DNA of 17,953 nt from an uncultured Lachnospiraceae bacterium (lineage in GTDB: Bacteria; Bacillota; Clostridia; Lachnospirales; Lachnospiraceae). Of the stretch, positions 6,144 to 13,584 are shown piece after piece (position 1 is the stretch's first letter; every line of letters starts with the position of its first letter). Both the position numbers and the translations under genes were made by a program. Location of the stretch: NCBI GenBank assembly GCA_934371475.1, contig CAKRNX010000037.1:1-17953 (forward strand), read 5' to 3'. The notes beneath the pieces were generated by a model, which was not told the origin of the DNA, did not search any database, and was given only the letters and a program-made list of their open reading frames with translations.

Positions 6144-7814
6144 TTACTCGTCTACTTCCATAATAATAGGAAGAATCATAGGACTTCTCTTTGTTCTCTT
6201 CCAGAGAAACTCGCTCAGCGAATCCCTGGCAGAATTTTTGATCTTGCCCCAGTCTGTCATCTTTCGGTCAAGGCAGTTCATCAGCGCATTATTCACCACG
6301 GAACGAGCCTCGTCCATCAGATCCTCTGACTCTCTCACGTAGACAAAACCGCGGGACACAATATCCGGTCCTGCCAGCACCTGATTGCTGTACTTGCCCA
6401 GAGTCAGTACCACAATCAGGATACCGTCCTCTGCCAGATGCTGCCTGTCACGCAACACAATATTACCGACATCACCCACGCCAAGACCATCCACAAGGAT
6501 CGCCCCCGTCTGCACATGCCCCACAATAGATGCCTTCTCCTCGGACATCTCCAGCACATCGCCGCTCTTGAGAATAAAAATATGATCCTTCTCAATGCCG
6601 AGGCTATTTACCAACTGTGCCTGCGCTTTCAGATGACGGTACTCTCCGTGTACCGGGATTGCATATCTGGGTTTCACCAGTGTGTAGATCAGCTTGATCT
6701 CTTCCTGGCAGGCATGACCGGATACATGGGCATCCTGGAAAATCACGTCTGCACCCTTCATGCACAGCTCATTGATGACTTTAGATACGGCCTTTTCGTT
6801 TCCGGGAATCGGATTGGAACTAAAAATAACCGTATCACCCGGTTTGATCATGACTTTTTTATGCATATTGGCAGCCATTCTGGAAAGAGCTGCCATGGAT
6901 TCGCCCTGGCTGCCGGTCGTAATCAGCACCATCTGCTCATCCGGATAATTCTTCATCTGTTCCAGATCAATCAGCGTATTATCAGGGATATTCAGGTATC
7001 CAAGCTCTGCCGCCGTCGAGATCACATTGACCATGCTGCGGCCTTCAATCACTACTTTTCTGCCAAATTTGTAGGCGGAATTAATAATCTGCTGCACACG
7101 GTCCACATTCGATGCAAATGTTGCTATGATAATTCTGGTATTGGTATGCTCGGAAAAAATATTATCAAACGTGCGCCCTACAGTACGTTCGGACGCCGTA
7201 AATCCCTTGCGCTCTGCATTCGTACTGTCACACATCAGCGCCAGCACACCTTTTTTGCCGATCTCGGCAAAGCGCTGCAGGTCAATCGCATCGCCGAATA
7301 CCGGTGTATAATCTACTTTAAAGTCTCCTGTGTGAACCACTACGCCCGCCGGGGAATAGATTGCCAGCGCCACCGCATCTTGGATACTGTGATTTGTCTT
7401 GATAAATTCAATCCGGAATTCTCCCAGATTGATGGACTGTCCCGGTTTTACCACTTTTCTCTTGGTACTGCGGGTCAGATTATGCTCTTTTAACTTATGC
7501 TCAATCAGTCCCATTGTCAACTTTGTTGCATAGATGGGTAGATTAATCTCCTTCAGTACGTAGGGAAGGGCTCCAATGTGATCCTCATGTCCGTGCGTGA
7601 ACACAAATCCCTTCACTCTGTCAATATTATCCTTCAGGTAACTGATATCCGGGATTACAAGGTCAATCCCCAGCATATCGTCCTCCGGGAATGCCAGACC
7701 GCAGTCCACTACAATAATACTGTCTCCGTACTCAAAGGCAGTAATATTCATACCGATCTGCTCTAATCCGCCCAACGGGATAATACGCAATTTTGAGTTT
7801 TTAACGATTTTCAA
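6144..7814 (-). CDS. rnj: ribonuclease J
   Basis: A 556-residue metallo-beta-lactamase/beta-CASP ribonuclease, full length for RNase J. The zinc-binding motif FTHGHEDHIG has H74, H76, D78 and H79; H142 and D164 (GDFKVD) complete the site; the beta-CASP part carries MCDSTNAERKG, TTGSQGES and IPVHGEYRHL. It is a cytoplasmic 5'-exonuclease and endonuclease for mRNA decay and rRNA maturation. The start is TTG at 7812-7814, with GGAGGTG four bases upstream, which fits better than any nearby ATG. It sits between the DUF1292 gene and the ylbF-like gene in the same operon, a place where Bacillus carries mltG instead. Whether a second RNase J exists elsewhere cannot be told. Confidence 0.95.
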   Translation of the reverse strand: MKIVKNSKLRIIPLGGLEQIGMNITAFEYGDSIIVVDCGLAFPEDDMLGIDLVIPDISYLKDNIDRVKGFVFTHGHEDHIGALPYVLKEINLPIYATKLTMGLIEHKLKEHNLTRSTKRKVVKPGQSINLGEFRIEFIKTNHSIQDAVALAIYSPAGVVVHTGDFKVDYTPVFGDAIDLQRFAEIGKKGVLALMCDSTNAERKGFTASERTVGRTFDNIFSEHTNTRIIIATFASNVDRVQQIINSAYKFGRKVVIEGRSMVNVISTAAELGYLNIPDNTLIDLEQMKNYPDEQMVLITTGSQGESMAALSRMAANMHKKVMIKPGDTVIFSSNPIPGNEKAVSKVINELCMKGADVIFQDAHVSGHACQEEIKLIYTLVKPRYAIPVHGEYRHLKAQAQLVNSLGIEKDHIFILKSGDVLEMSEEKASIVGHVQTGAILVDGLGVGDVGNIVLRDRQHLAEDGILIVVLTLGKYSNQVLAGPDIVSRGFVYVRESEDLMDEARSVVNNALMNCLDRKMTDWGKIKNSARDSLSEFLWKRTKRSPMILPIIMEVDE

Positions 7815-7899
7815 AATACACCTCCAAAAATATTCCGTGCGTCATCAGCCGTCCTCCGCTCCGACAGCTCTCTGACCGCTCATTCTTCCTGATCTGATA

Positions 7900-8160
7900 T
7901 TACCGTTCCAGATCTACATCATCCAACATCTCAGAGAACACACGTCCTACTGCTTCCAGCTCTCCATCGTCCTCTACCATTTCATATAATGCTTCTGTCT
8001 CTCCGTCTCCTGAGATATCCTTTAAAATCCAGGCTTCCCCGTCATCTTCCTCTGTCTCTGTCACGAGAAGATAACTGATCCCTCCGATCGTTGTCTGCTC
8101 CAGGACATAGAACTCCGCCGTGCCTTCTTCGCCTGCCAGCGCAAATTTTATTTTTTCCAT
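7900..8160 (-). CDS. DUF1292 domain protein (YrzB-like)
   Basis: An 86-residue, strongly acidic protein with the DUF1292 pattern: an N-terminal EKIKFALAGEEGTAEFYVLEQTTIGGISYLLV beta segment (positions 2-33) and an acidic middle. Function is unknown; the family rides next to ruvX and ireB in many Firmicutes, as yrzB does in Bacillus. The ATG has GAGGA seven bases upstream and follows the ruvX stop by one base, so translation is probably coupled. RNase J begins about 85 bases downstream. Confidence 0.85.
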   Translation of the reverse strand: MEKIKFALAGEEGTAEFYVLEQTTIGGISYLLVTETEEDDGEAWILKDISGDGETEALYEMVEDDGELEAVGRVFSEMLDDVDLER

Positions 8161-8161
8161 A

Positions 8162-8620
8162 TTATTCCTCTTCTACCTTCTGTTGGGCCTGAAAAGCCAG
8201 GCTGTCCAGATATCCCTGCAGAATATACACCGCCGCAATCTGATCTACGTAATCTTTCCGTTTTTCTCTTCGCACACCGGCCTCCATCAGGGTTCTGTTT
8301 GCAGAAACCGTCGTCAGTCTCTCATCCCACATCACAACGGGCAGACCTGTCCTGCGCTCCAGCATCTCCTTGAACGCCAGTGATTTTTCCGCCCGATCAC
8401 CGATCGTATTGTTCATATTTTTGGGGAATCCCAGCACTATCCTGCTTACACCGTACTGACTGATCAGCTCTTCGATCCTCGCCAGAGTCCTGCGCAGCTT
8501 GTTCTCAGAATCTCTCCGGATAATCTCCACGCCCTGTGCCGTCAAACCCAGACCGTCGCTGACCGCCACGCCCACTGTCTTTGAACCGAAATCCAGCCCT
8601 ATCACAATCTCTTTTGCCAT
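8162..8620 (-). CDS. ruvX: RuvX/YqgF family nuclease (putative Holliday junction resolvase)
   Basis: A 152-residue RNase H-fold protein. The N-terminal IGLDFGSKTVGVAVSD carries the catalytic Asp, LGFPKNMNNTIG is the middle motif, DERLTTVSANRTL follows, and the C-terminal KRKDYVDQIAAVYILQGYL carries the last catalytic Asp. Family members resolve Holliday junctions or process the 5' end of 16S rRNA precursor; the latter is better supported in bacteria such as E. coli. The ATG lies inside the 3' end of ireB (19-base overlap), and the DUF1292 gene follows after one base. Confidence 0.92.
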   Translation of the reverse strand: MAKEIVIGLDFGSKTVGVAVSDGLGLTAQGVEIIRRDSENKLRRTLARIEELISQYGVSRIVLGFPKNMNNTIGDRAEKSLAFKEMLERRTGLPVVMWDERLTTVSANRTLMEAGVRREKRKDYVDQIAAVYILQGYLDSLAFQAQQKVEEE

Positions 8621-8874
8621 GATTTGTTCCTGATATACTCCTTCAGCAGTTCTTCTACCAGCTCATCCCGCTCCACCTTCATAATCATGCTGCGCGCATT
8701 TTTGTGACTGGTAATGTAGGTTGGATCTCCGGACATAATATACCCTACCATCTGGTTAACCGGATTATATCCCTTCTCTGCCATCGCCTCGTAAACCACT
8801 TCCAGAACTGTCTTTACTCTGGTCTCCGGATCCGCACTGACATTAAAATATTGTGTATTATTGATCTCTGCCAT
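8602..8874 (-). CDS. ireB: IreB family regulatory phosphoprotein
   Basis: A 90-residue protein matching the IreB/YrzL family (formerly DUF965): the core YNPVNQMVGYIMSGDPTYIT (37-56) is highly characteristic. In Enterococcus IreB is phosphorylated on N-terminal threonines by the PASTA kinase IreK and modulates cell-envelope stress and cephalosporin resistance. Here T7 lies in the N-terminal tail and could be such a site. The ATG has only a weak upstream ribosome match, though a good promoter lies 75-100 bases upstream. It is the first gene of a seven-gene minus-strand operon. In Bacillus it follows alaS; alaS is not next to it here. Confidence 0.92.
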   Translation of the reverse strand: MAEINNTQYFNVSADPETRVKTVLEVVYEAMAEKGYNPVNQMVGYIMSGDPTYITSHKNARSMIMKVERDELVEELLKEYIRNKSWQKRL

Positions 8875-8898
8875 CTCATCACGCCCTTACTTTTACTC

Positions 8899-8920
8899 AG
8901 GCGGCATTCTCAGCCCGCCT
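8899..8920 (-). other. GC stem-loop in the ireB leader
   Basis: AGGCGG (8899-8904) and CCGCCT (8915-8920) form a six-pair stem with a ten-base loop inside the predicted 5' leader of ireB. On the plus strand it is followed by a short run TTTTCG, so it could act as a weak terminator in that direction, but no plus-strand gene precedes it. A role in translation of ireB, whose ribosome site is weak, is possible. Confidence 0.4.
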
Positions 8921-8948
8921 TTTCGTATTTCACAATCAATTCCAGTTT

Positions 8949-8977
8949 ATTGTAATATAAATAAACCAATTAATCAA
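8949..8977 (-). promoter_or_regulatory. sigma-A promoter of the ireB operon
   Basis: On the minus strand TTGATT (8972-8977) and TACAAT (8949-8954) are spaced by exactly 17 bases in an AT-rich stretch between mtaB and ireB. It would start a transcript about 68 bases before the ireB ATG and drive ireB, ruvX, DUF1292, rnj, ylbF, trmR and the U32 gene, since no equally good promoter was seen inside the operon. Confidence 0.7.
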
Positions 8978-9063
8978 TCCTTTTTCTACAGCATCATTTT
9001 CCATAGATACAGAATTGCTGTTCACTCATCAGGAATGCGCAGCCGTCTTTTGCGAAGCAGGAC

Positions 9064-10428
9064 TTAACATGAAGGCTGCAGCAGAAGATATCCTTCCGGC
9101 AGATCTGCCTTCAAGAGTATCCCCTCGCAAATCTGATTTTCTCTCTGTTCTCCGGGCACAGCCGCCACAGCAACGCGGATATACTCTTTTGTATATCCCG
9201 TATAATACTCCGCCCCGTTCAGAAAATCCTTCTCCTCCAGCAGCACCTGTACCTGTTTTTCGATCCATGAGCGTTCAAACTCCGCTTTGTTCTGACGGTT
9301 CAGCTCAAGAAGCACATCGCTGCGCTCTCCTTTTACCGTCTCTGTGATCTGCTGCGGCATCCGTGCTGCTCTGGTTCCTTCTCTCCGCGAATATTTGAAA
9401 ATATGAGTCTCATAAAACCTCACTTTCTTCAGAAACTCCACCGTCTGTGCAAATTCTTCCTCTGTCTCGCCCGGAAACCCCACAATCACATCTGTCGTCA
9501 GAGCCGGATGATCAAAATATTTTCTCAGGATTTCACAGCGCAGAAGATACTCTGCGGTATTGTACCGGCGATTCATCCGCTGAAGTACTGTATCACACCC
9601 GCTCTGCAGCGACAGGTGGAAATGAGGGCACATCTTAGGAAGCCTGGAAAGCGCCTGCGCAAACTCTTCTGTCACAATCCCCGGCTCCAATGATCCCAGC
9701 CTGATCCTGTCAATCCTCTCGATCTCATGCACGGCGCGGATCAGACTCAGCAGATCGGTACCCTGATCTGTCCCGTAGGAACTCAAATGGATCCCCGTCA
9801 GCACCACCTCGCGCACGCCGCTTTCTGCCAGCCGCCTTACTTCGGCACTCACCTCAGAGAGACTGCGGCTCCTTGCCCGTCCCCGCGCGTAGGGAATAAT
9901 ACAATAACTGCAGAACTGGTTGCATCCGTCCTGCACCTTGATATAGGCCCTGGTATGCTCTTCCGTCCGGGAAATCGAAAGCTCCTCATACTCCTTTGTA
10001 TGATTGATATCAATGATATCCCGGTGTACCTGACTCTCCTGGCAGATCTCCGTCTCGCTGCCGCCCTGTTCCTGCCGATACGCTTCCAGAGCCTGAACGA
10101 GTTCCTTCTTTTTATTATTACCCAGAATAATGTCTGCCTCAACCGCCAGCCCCGTGCGCTCTGCGGCAGTCTGCACGTAACAGCCGGTCGCCACAATCAC
10201 AGCGTTCGGATTCATCTTTTTCGCTTTATGCAGCATCTGTCTGGATTTACGGTCTGCCATATTTGTCACAGAACAGGTATTGATCACATAGACATCCGCT
10301 CCGGGTTCAAAAGGAACGATCTCATATCCCGCCTGTTCAAGCTGCTGCTGCATCGCTTCCATTTCATACGCATTTACCTTGCATCCCAGATTATGAAGTG
10401 CAGCTGTTTTCTTTTCTGTTTTTTTCAT
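9064..10428 (-). CDS. mtaB: tRNA (t6A37) methylthiotransferase MtaB
   Basis: A 454-residue radical-SAM methylthiotransferase. The N-terminal UPF0004 domain has three cluster cysteines (C16 in LGCKVN, C52 in NTCSVTN, C83 in TGCYVQ). The radical-SAM CxxxCxxC is C169, C173 and C176 in DGCNQFCSYC, and a TRAM-like tail closes the protein. LGCKVNAYE and NTCSVTNMADRKSRQ indicate MtaB (YqeV) rather than MiaB. It converts t6A to ms2t6A at position 37 of tRNAs decoding ANN. The ATG has AGGAG six bases upstream (10435-10439). In Bacillus yqeV follows rsmE; here the nifS/thiI pair and an HPr-like gene lie between. A folded RNA candidate lies immediately upstream. Confidence 0.94.
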   Translation of the reverse strand: MKKTEKKTAALHNLGCKVNAYEMEAMQQQLEQAGYEIVPFEPGADVYVINTCSVTNMADRKSRQMLHKAKKMNPNAVIVATGCYVQTAAERTGLAVEADIILGNNKKKELVQALEAYRQEQGGSETEICQESQVHRDIIDINHTKEYEELSISRTEEHTRAYIKVQDGCNQFCSYCIIPYARGRARSRSLSEVSAEVRRLAESGVREVVLTGIHLSSYGTDQGTDLLSLIRAVHEIERIDRIRLGSLEPGIVTEEFAQALSRLPKMCPHFHLSLQSGCDTVLQRMNRRYNTAEYLLRCEILRKYFDHPALTTDVIVGFPGETEEEFAQTVEFLKKVRFYETHIFKYSRREGTRAARMPQQITETVKGERSDVLLELNRQNKAEFERSWIEKQVQVLLEEKDFLNGAEYYTGYTKEYIRVAVAAVPGEQRENQICEGILLKADLPEGYLLLQPSC

Positions 10429-10453
10429 GAGGATCTCCTTTTTCTATTTTACT

Positions 10454-10625
10454 AACAAAAGTGTGCTTTGCGCACCCCGCGGGCCACTATTTTGGCGGCA
10501 CAGCTTTTGTTCCGCGCGCGAGCAGGCTGCGTCAGCAGTTCCCTCCATTCTGCCGCATGGCATCATGGTATACCCGGAGGATACTTTTCTGTCCTGCGAG
10601 GTGCGCAGGTGTGAATCACCACACA
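10454..10625 (-). ncRNA. candidate small structured RNA or mtaB leader
   Basis: About 170 GC-rich bases fold, on the minus strand, into a series of hairpins: 10609-10624 (GTGTG/CACAC), 10593-10609 (CCTGCG/CGCAGG), 10568-10584 (GTATCC, UCCG tetraloop, GG-U-ATAC, a UNCG loop closed by C-G), 10528-10557, 10495-10515, 10485-10491 region, and 10463-10475 (GTGC/GCAC) followed by TTTTGTT. The two ends also pair at long range: TGCGCACC in the second hairpin with GGTGCGCA near the 3' end (10469-10476 with 10600-10607), and GTGTG with the terminal CACAC. A minus-strand promoter places the start exactly at the first hairpin. The size resembles 6S RNA, but I cannot identify the family; it may instead be a cis-acting leader of mtaB. 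Confidence 0.45.
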
Positions 10626-10631
10626 TCTGAT

Positions 10632-10659
10632 ATTACAACAGTTCGCACGCACGTTTGAA
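10632..10659 (-). promoter_or_regulatory. candidate promoter for the structured RNA / mtaB
   Basis: Minus-strand TTCAAA (10654-10659) and TGTAAT (10632-10637) are 16 bases apart. A start about seven bases on would fall at 10624-10626, the first base of the first hairpin of the RNA candidate. The region overlaps an inverted repeat, CAGTTC/GAACTG (10639-10644, 10657-10662), that could be an operator or part of a hairpin. Confidence 0.4.
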
Positions 10660-10683
10660 CTGCAACATCCTTCGGTTTTCATC

Positions 10684-10712
10684 TTGACTTTTACAAACAC
10701 AAAAGGTAAGAT
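10684..10712 (+). promoter_or_regulatory. sigma-A promoter of the HPr-like gene
   Basis: TTGACT (10684-10689) and TAAGAT (10707-10712) are spaced by 17 bases, close to consensus. The start would lie about 35 bases before the chosen ATG. It diverges from the promoter proposed for the structured RNA, only about 25 bases away. Confidence 0.75.
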
Positions 10713-10752
10713 AAACATATAAATTTACTAACTACTCATGGAGGAAACTACG

Positions 10753-10995
10753 ATGAAAACAGTTCAGATTTCATTAAATTCTATTGATAAGGTAAAATCC
10801 TTCGTCAATGATATTACAAAATTTAATTATGATTTTGATTTAGTATCTGGAAGATATGTGATCGATGCCAAATCCATCATGGGGATTTTCAGCCTGGATC
10901 TGTCCAAGCCCATCGATCTGAGCATCCATGCAGAAGATGATCTTGACGAGATCCTTGAGACACTGAAACCATATCTGATTAATCCGGCAAAATAA
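10753..10995 (+). CDS. HPr-like protein lacking the phosphorylatable histidine
   Basis: An 80-residue protein that resembles HPr of the sugar phosphotransferase system in its second half: VIDAKSIMGIFSLDLS (36-51) matches the HPr segment around regulatory Ser46 (here S41), followed by IDLSIHAEDD and a C-terminal helix. The first half lacks the GLHARPA active-site loop; residues around S10-I11-D12-K13 take its place, so it cannot accept phosphate from enzyme I at His15. It may be a Ser-phosphorylated regulator or an HPr/Crh-like paralog. Crh also lacks His15, but assignment to Crh is not supported by more than that. The start is ATG 10753 because GGAGG (10740-10744) lies eight bases upstream; ATG 10738 would contain that site. 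It is a single-gene plus-strand unit. Confidence 0.8.
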   Translation: MKTVQISLNSIDKVKSFVNDITKFNYDFDLVSGRYVIDAKSIMGIFSLDLSKPIDLSIHAEDDLDEILETLKPYLINPAK

Positions 10996-11045
10996 TTGCC
11001 AGCACGGCCAAATCACCGGGAACTGCTGTGAACCAGAGCATTGCC

Positions 11046-11082
11046 ACTCCTGTATGCCCTGTTTTGCAGGAGTTCTTTTTTT
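11046..11082 (+). terminator. intrinsic terminator of the HPr-like gene
   Basis: ACTCCTG (11046-11052) pairs with CAGGAGT (11067-11073) around a 14-base loop and is followed by TTC and seven T (11076-11082). It lies about 50 bases after the stop codon on the plus strand. It does not have a T-run in the other direction. Confidence 0.8.
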
Positions 11083-11187
11083 GCATATTTCAGCCGGCAG
11101 ATCCGCAGATTCAGAAATGCCCCGCATTCTCTGCCAGCTGCACATTTTCATTGTCATTTGCAGATATTCTGCTGACAACAAACTTCA

Positions 11188-11202
11188 CTGCCTCACAGGC
11201 AG
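11188..11202 (-). terminator. weak hairpin after thiI
   Basis: CTGCCT and AGGCAG pair over six bases with a CAC/GTG three-base loop, 12 bases after the thiI stop. The downstream minus-strand bases (TGAAGTTTGTTG) are only moderately T-rich, so this is a weak candidate for the end of the prmA-rsmE-nifS-thiI operon. Confidence 0.4.
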
Positions 11203-11213
11203 CTGCTTTCTGT

Positions 11214-12392
11214 CTACTCGATATGGATCACTTCTGTCGTATCAATCGCCGTCTTTACCAGCTCATCAATCTTTTCTTCCAGCTTGCGTTCCGAACGCTT
11301 GATGGCCTTCAGATTGGGCTTTGTCACCGGATGTTTTGCCACAAAAATGGTACAGCAATCTTCAAAGGGAAGAATTGACGTCTCATACGTGTCGATCTTC
11401 TCGGAAATATCGACAATATCCTGCTTGTCAAACGCGATCAGCGGCCGGAACACCGGCATCGTACACACTTCATTAGTGGCCGCCAGGCTCTGCATGGTCT
11501 GACTTGCCACCTGACCAATGCTCTCTCCTGTTACCAGTCCCAAGCATTTGTTCTCATTCGCAAAATACTCGGCAATCATCATCATATAACGTCTCATGAT
11601 AATCGTCAGCTCATCGTGCGGGCATTTCTCATAAATATAGAGCTGAATGTCCGTAAAATTGACCACATGCAGGTTGATCGGACCGGAATAGCGAGCCACC
11701 AGCTTTGCCAGGTCCACTACTTTCTGTTTTGCACGCTCACTCGTATAGGGCGGCGCATGAAAATAAGTGGCATCCAGTGTCACGCCTCTTTTGGCGATCA
11801 TATATCCGGCCACCGGACTGTCAATACCGCCGGAAAGCAGCAGCATCGCTTTGCCGTTGGTTCCCACCGGCATTCCTCCCGGTCCCGGAATGATCTTGGA
11901 ATAGATATAAATTTCCTTCCGGATCTCCACATAAACCATAATGTCCGGATTGTGAACATCCACAGAAACGCCCGGAAACGCCTCCAGGATCCTCTCGCCC
12001 AGATATGCATTCACGGCCATGGACTCGGACGGATAATTTTTTCTTGCTCTTCTTGTATTGACCTTGAACGTCTGGTCTTTCATATCATACACTTCTGTGA
12101 GGAACTCAATCACATCATTACCCAGCTCCTCCAGTCCCCTGTCATCTGTTTTCATAACCGGACAGATACCCACGATACCGAACACCCTCTGCAAAGCCTC
12201 GACGGTCTCGTCAAAATCATACAGCCCTTCCGCATCAATGTAGATACGTCCCTGCTCCCGGTAGGTATGGAAAGTTCCGTCCACCTTGCTTAACGCATGC
12301 TCAATCTGCTTTACCAGCGCTTCCTCAAAGAGATATCTGTTCTTCCCCTTGATGCCGATCTCGCCGTACTTGATTAAAAATGTTTTAAACAT
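11214..12392 (-). CDS. thiI: tRNA 4-thiouridine synthase ThiI
   Basis: A 392-residue ThiI without the C-terminal rhodanese domain, as in most Firmicutes. The N-terminal ferredoxin-like/THUMP region covers about 1-165 (LIKYGEIGIKGKNR at the start), and the PP-loop SGGIDSPVAGYM begins at 187. C346-C347 in PFEDCCTIF correspond to the catalytic cysteine region. It adenylates and thiolates U8 of tRNA and may also serve thiazole synthesis. Sulfur should come from the cysteine desulfurase encoded 15 bases upstream, as in the Bacillus NifZ-ThiI pair. The ATG has AGAGGA at normal spacing. Confidence 0.94.
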   Translation of the reverse strand: MFKTFLIKYGEIGIKGKNRYLFEEALVKQIEHALSKVDGTFHTYREQGRIYIDAEGLYDFDETVEALQRVFGIVGICPVMKTDDRGLEELGNDVIEFLTEVYDMKDQTFKVNTRRARKNYPSESMAVNAYLGERILEAFPGVSVDVHNPDIMVYVEIRKEIYIYSKIIPGPGGMPVGTNGKAMLLLSGGIDSPVAGYMIAKRGVTLDATYFHAPPYTSERAKQKVVDLAKLVARYSGPINLHVVNFTDIQLYIYEKCPHDELTIIMRRYMMMIAEYFANENKCLGLVTGESIGQVASQTMQSLAATNEVCTMPVFRPLIAFDKQDIVDISEKIDTYETSILPFEDCCTIFVAKHPVTKPNLKAIKRSERKLEEKIDELVKTAIDTTEVIHIE

Positions 12393-12407
12393 AAATTTTC
12401 CTCTTTT

Positions 12408-13565
12408 CTAATGCCTGATAAACCGCCGCAGCACAGGCAGCAGCTCCCGCAGCACGCTCAGGCAGTAAGTAACCTCTTCTATCGTATTCTGTTCGCAGAA
12501 ACTGAAACGAATTGTCGAATCCAGCAAATCATGATCCAGGTGGATCTCTCTGAGCACCGTGCTTACCGGAAGCTTCTTATTAGAAGAGCACGCCGAACCG
12601 GAAGATACATAAATCTCTCTCTCCTCCAGCGCATGAAGCAACACTTCGCTGCGCACTCCCCGGAAGCTGACACTGACAATATGCGGTGCCCAGTTTTCAC
12701 CTTCGCCGCTGTTCACCTGCGTCCCTTCTATCTGACTGATCCCCTCAATCAGATAATGTTTCAGTTTCTCCAGATGTGCCCGTTTTTCATCAAAGTTCCG
12801 GTAAGCCTCCGCAGCTGCCGCACCAAGTCCCGCAATCCCCGGCACATTGTCTGTACCGGATCGCATTCCTCTCTGCTGCCCGCCTCCCAGAATCAGCGGA
12901 TGCAGTTTTGTCTTTTCTTTTACATAGAGAAACCCGACGCCCTTGGGACCGTGAATCTTATGACCACTGACCGAGAGCATATCGATATTCATTTTTTTAG
13001 GCAGGATCCGGAATTTCCCGTAAGCCTGGATCGCATCTACATGAAACAGAATTCCCGGATTATATTCTTTGATTATTTTTCCGATCTGTGCGATCGGTTC
13101 CACAGCTCCCATCTCATTGTTGACAAACATCGCGGAAACCAGAATCGTCTCCTCATCCAATGCCTCCCTCAGCTGATCCAGATCCACCTGCCCCTGTCGG
13201 TCTACCGGCAGAAATGTGACACGAAATCCCATCTCCTGCAGAAACATCATGGGCTGAATCACCGCCGCATGTTCAATCGCCGTGGTAATGATATGCATTC
13301 CGGCACGCCGATTTGCCAGAGCCGCGCCGATCAACGCCCAGTTGTTGGACTCTGTTCCGCCGGATGTGAAAAAAATCTCTTTTTCACTTACCTTCATGGT
13401 AGACGCAATCTGTTCTCTTGCTTCCCGGAGATATTTTTCCGCTTCTACTCCCTTCATATGGCGTGACGATGGATTGCCGAAATCCTCCATCATGGTTTTC
13501 ACCACAAGATCCTTTACACTCTCCAGACAGCGTGTTGTCGCTGAATTATCTAAATATGCTTCCAT
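12408..13565 (-). CDS. NifS/IscS-type cysteine desulfurase paired with ThiI
   Basis: A 385-residue PLP-dependent cysteine desulfurase. Landmarks are YLDNSATT (4-11), FFTSGGTESNN (65-75), H99 in IEHAA, D177 in HVDAIQ, the PLP lysine K203 in SVSGHKIHG, and the catalytic cysteine C326 in SSGSACSS. It releases sulfur from cysteine as an enzyme persulfide. Position directly before thiI suggests a dedicated donor for 4-thiouridine, like NifZ in Bacillus. The start is taken at ATG 13565, six bases after AGGGG; the adjacent ATG 13568 is an alternative with poorer spacing. rsmE ends 19 bases upstream. Confidence 0.93.
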   Translation of the reverse strand: MEAYLDNSATTRCLESVKDLVVKTMMEDFGNPSSRHMKGVEAEKYLREAREQIASTMKVSEKEIFFTSGGTESNNWALIGAALANRRAGMHIITTAIEHAAVIQPMMFLQEMGFRVTFLPVDRQGQVDLDQLREALDEETILVSAMFVNNEMGAVEPIAQIGKIIKEYNPGILFHVDAIQAYGKFRILPKKMNIDMLSVSGHKIHGPKGVGFLYVKEKTKLHPLILGGGQQRGMRSGTDNVPGIAGLGAAAAEAYRNFDEKRAHLEKLKHYLIEGISQIEGTQVNSGEGENWAPHIVSVSFRGVRSEVLLHALEEREIYVSSGSACSSNKKLPVSTVLREIHLDHDLLDSTIRFSFCEQNTIEEVTYCLSVLRELLPVLRRFIRH

Positions 13566-13584
13566 CATTCTCCCCTGTTTTCCG

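Noticed and set aside
6438..7493. Plus-strand open frame of 351 codons opposite RNase J
   Set aside because: Long, but exactly antisense to a full-length conserved RNase J; composition rich in His, Cys and Ile as expected of a reverse frame.
10427..10658. Three short overlapping frames (plus and minus) upstream of mtaB
   Set aside because: They cover the folded RNA candidate in several frames at once, lack ribosome sites and have no recognisable domain; RNA structure explains the region better.
12411..13466. Plus-strand open frame of 351 codons opposite the cysteine desulfurase
   Set aside because: Antisense to a gene with all catalytic residues; no ribosome site.
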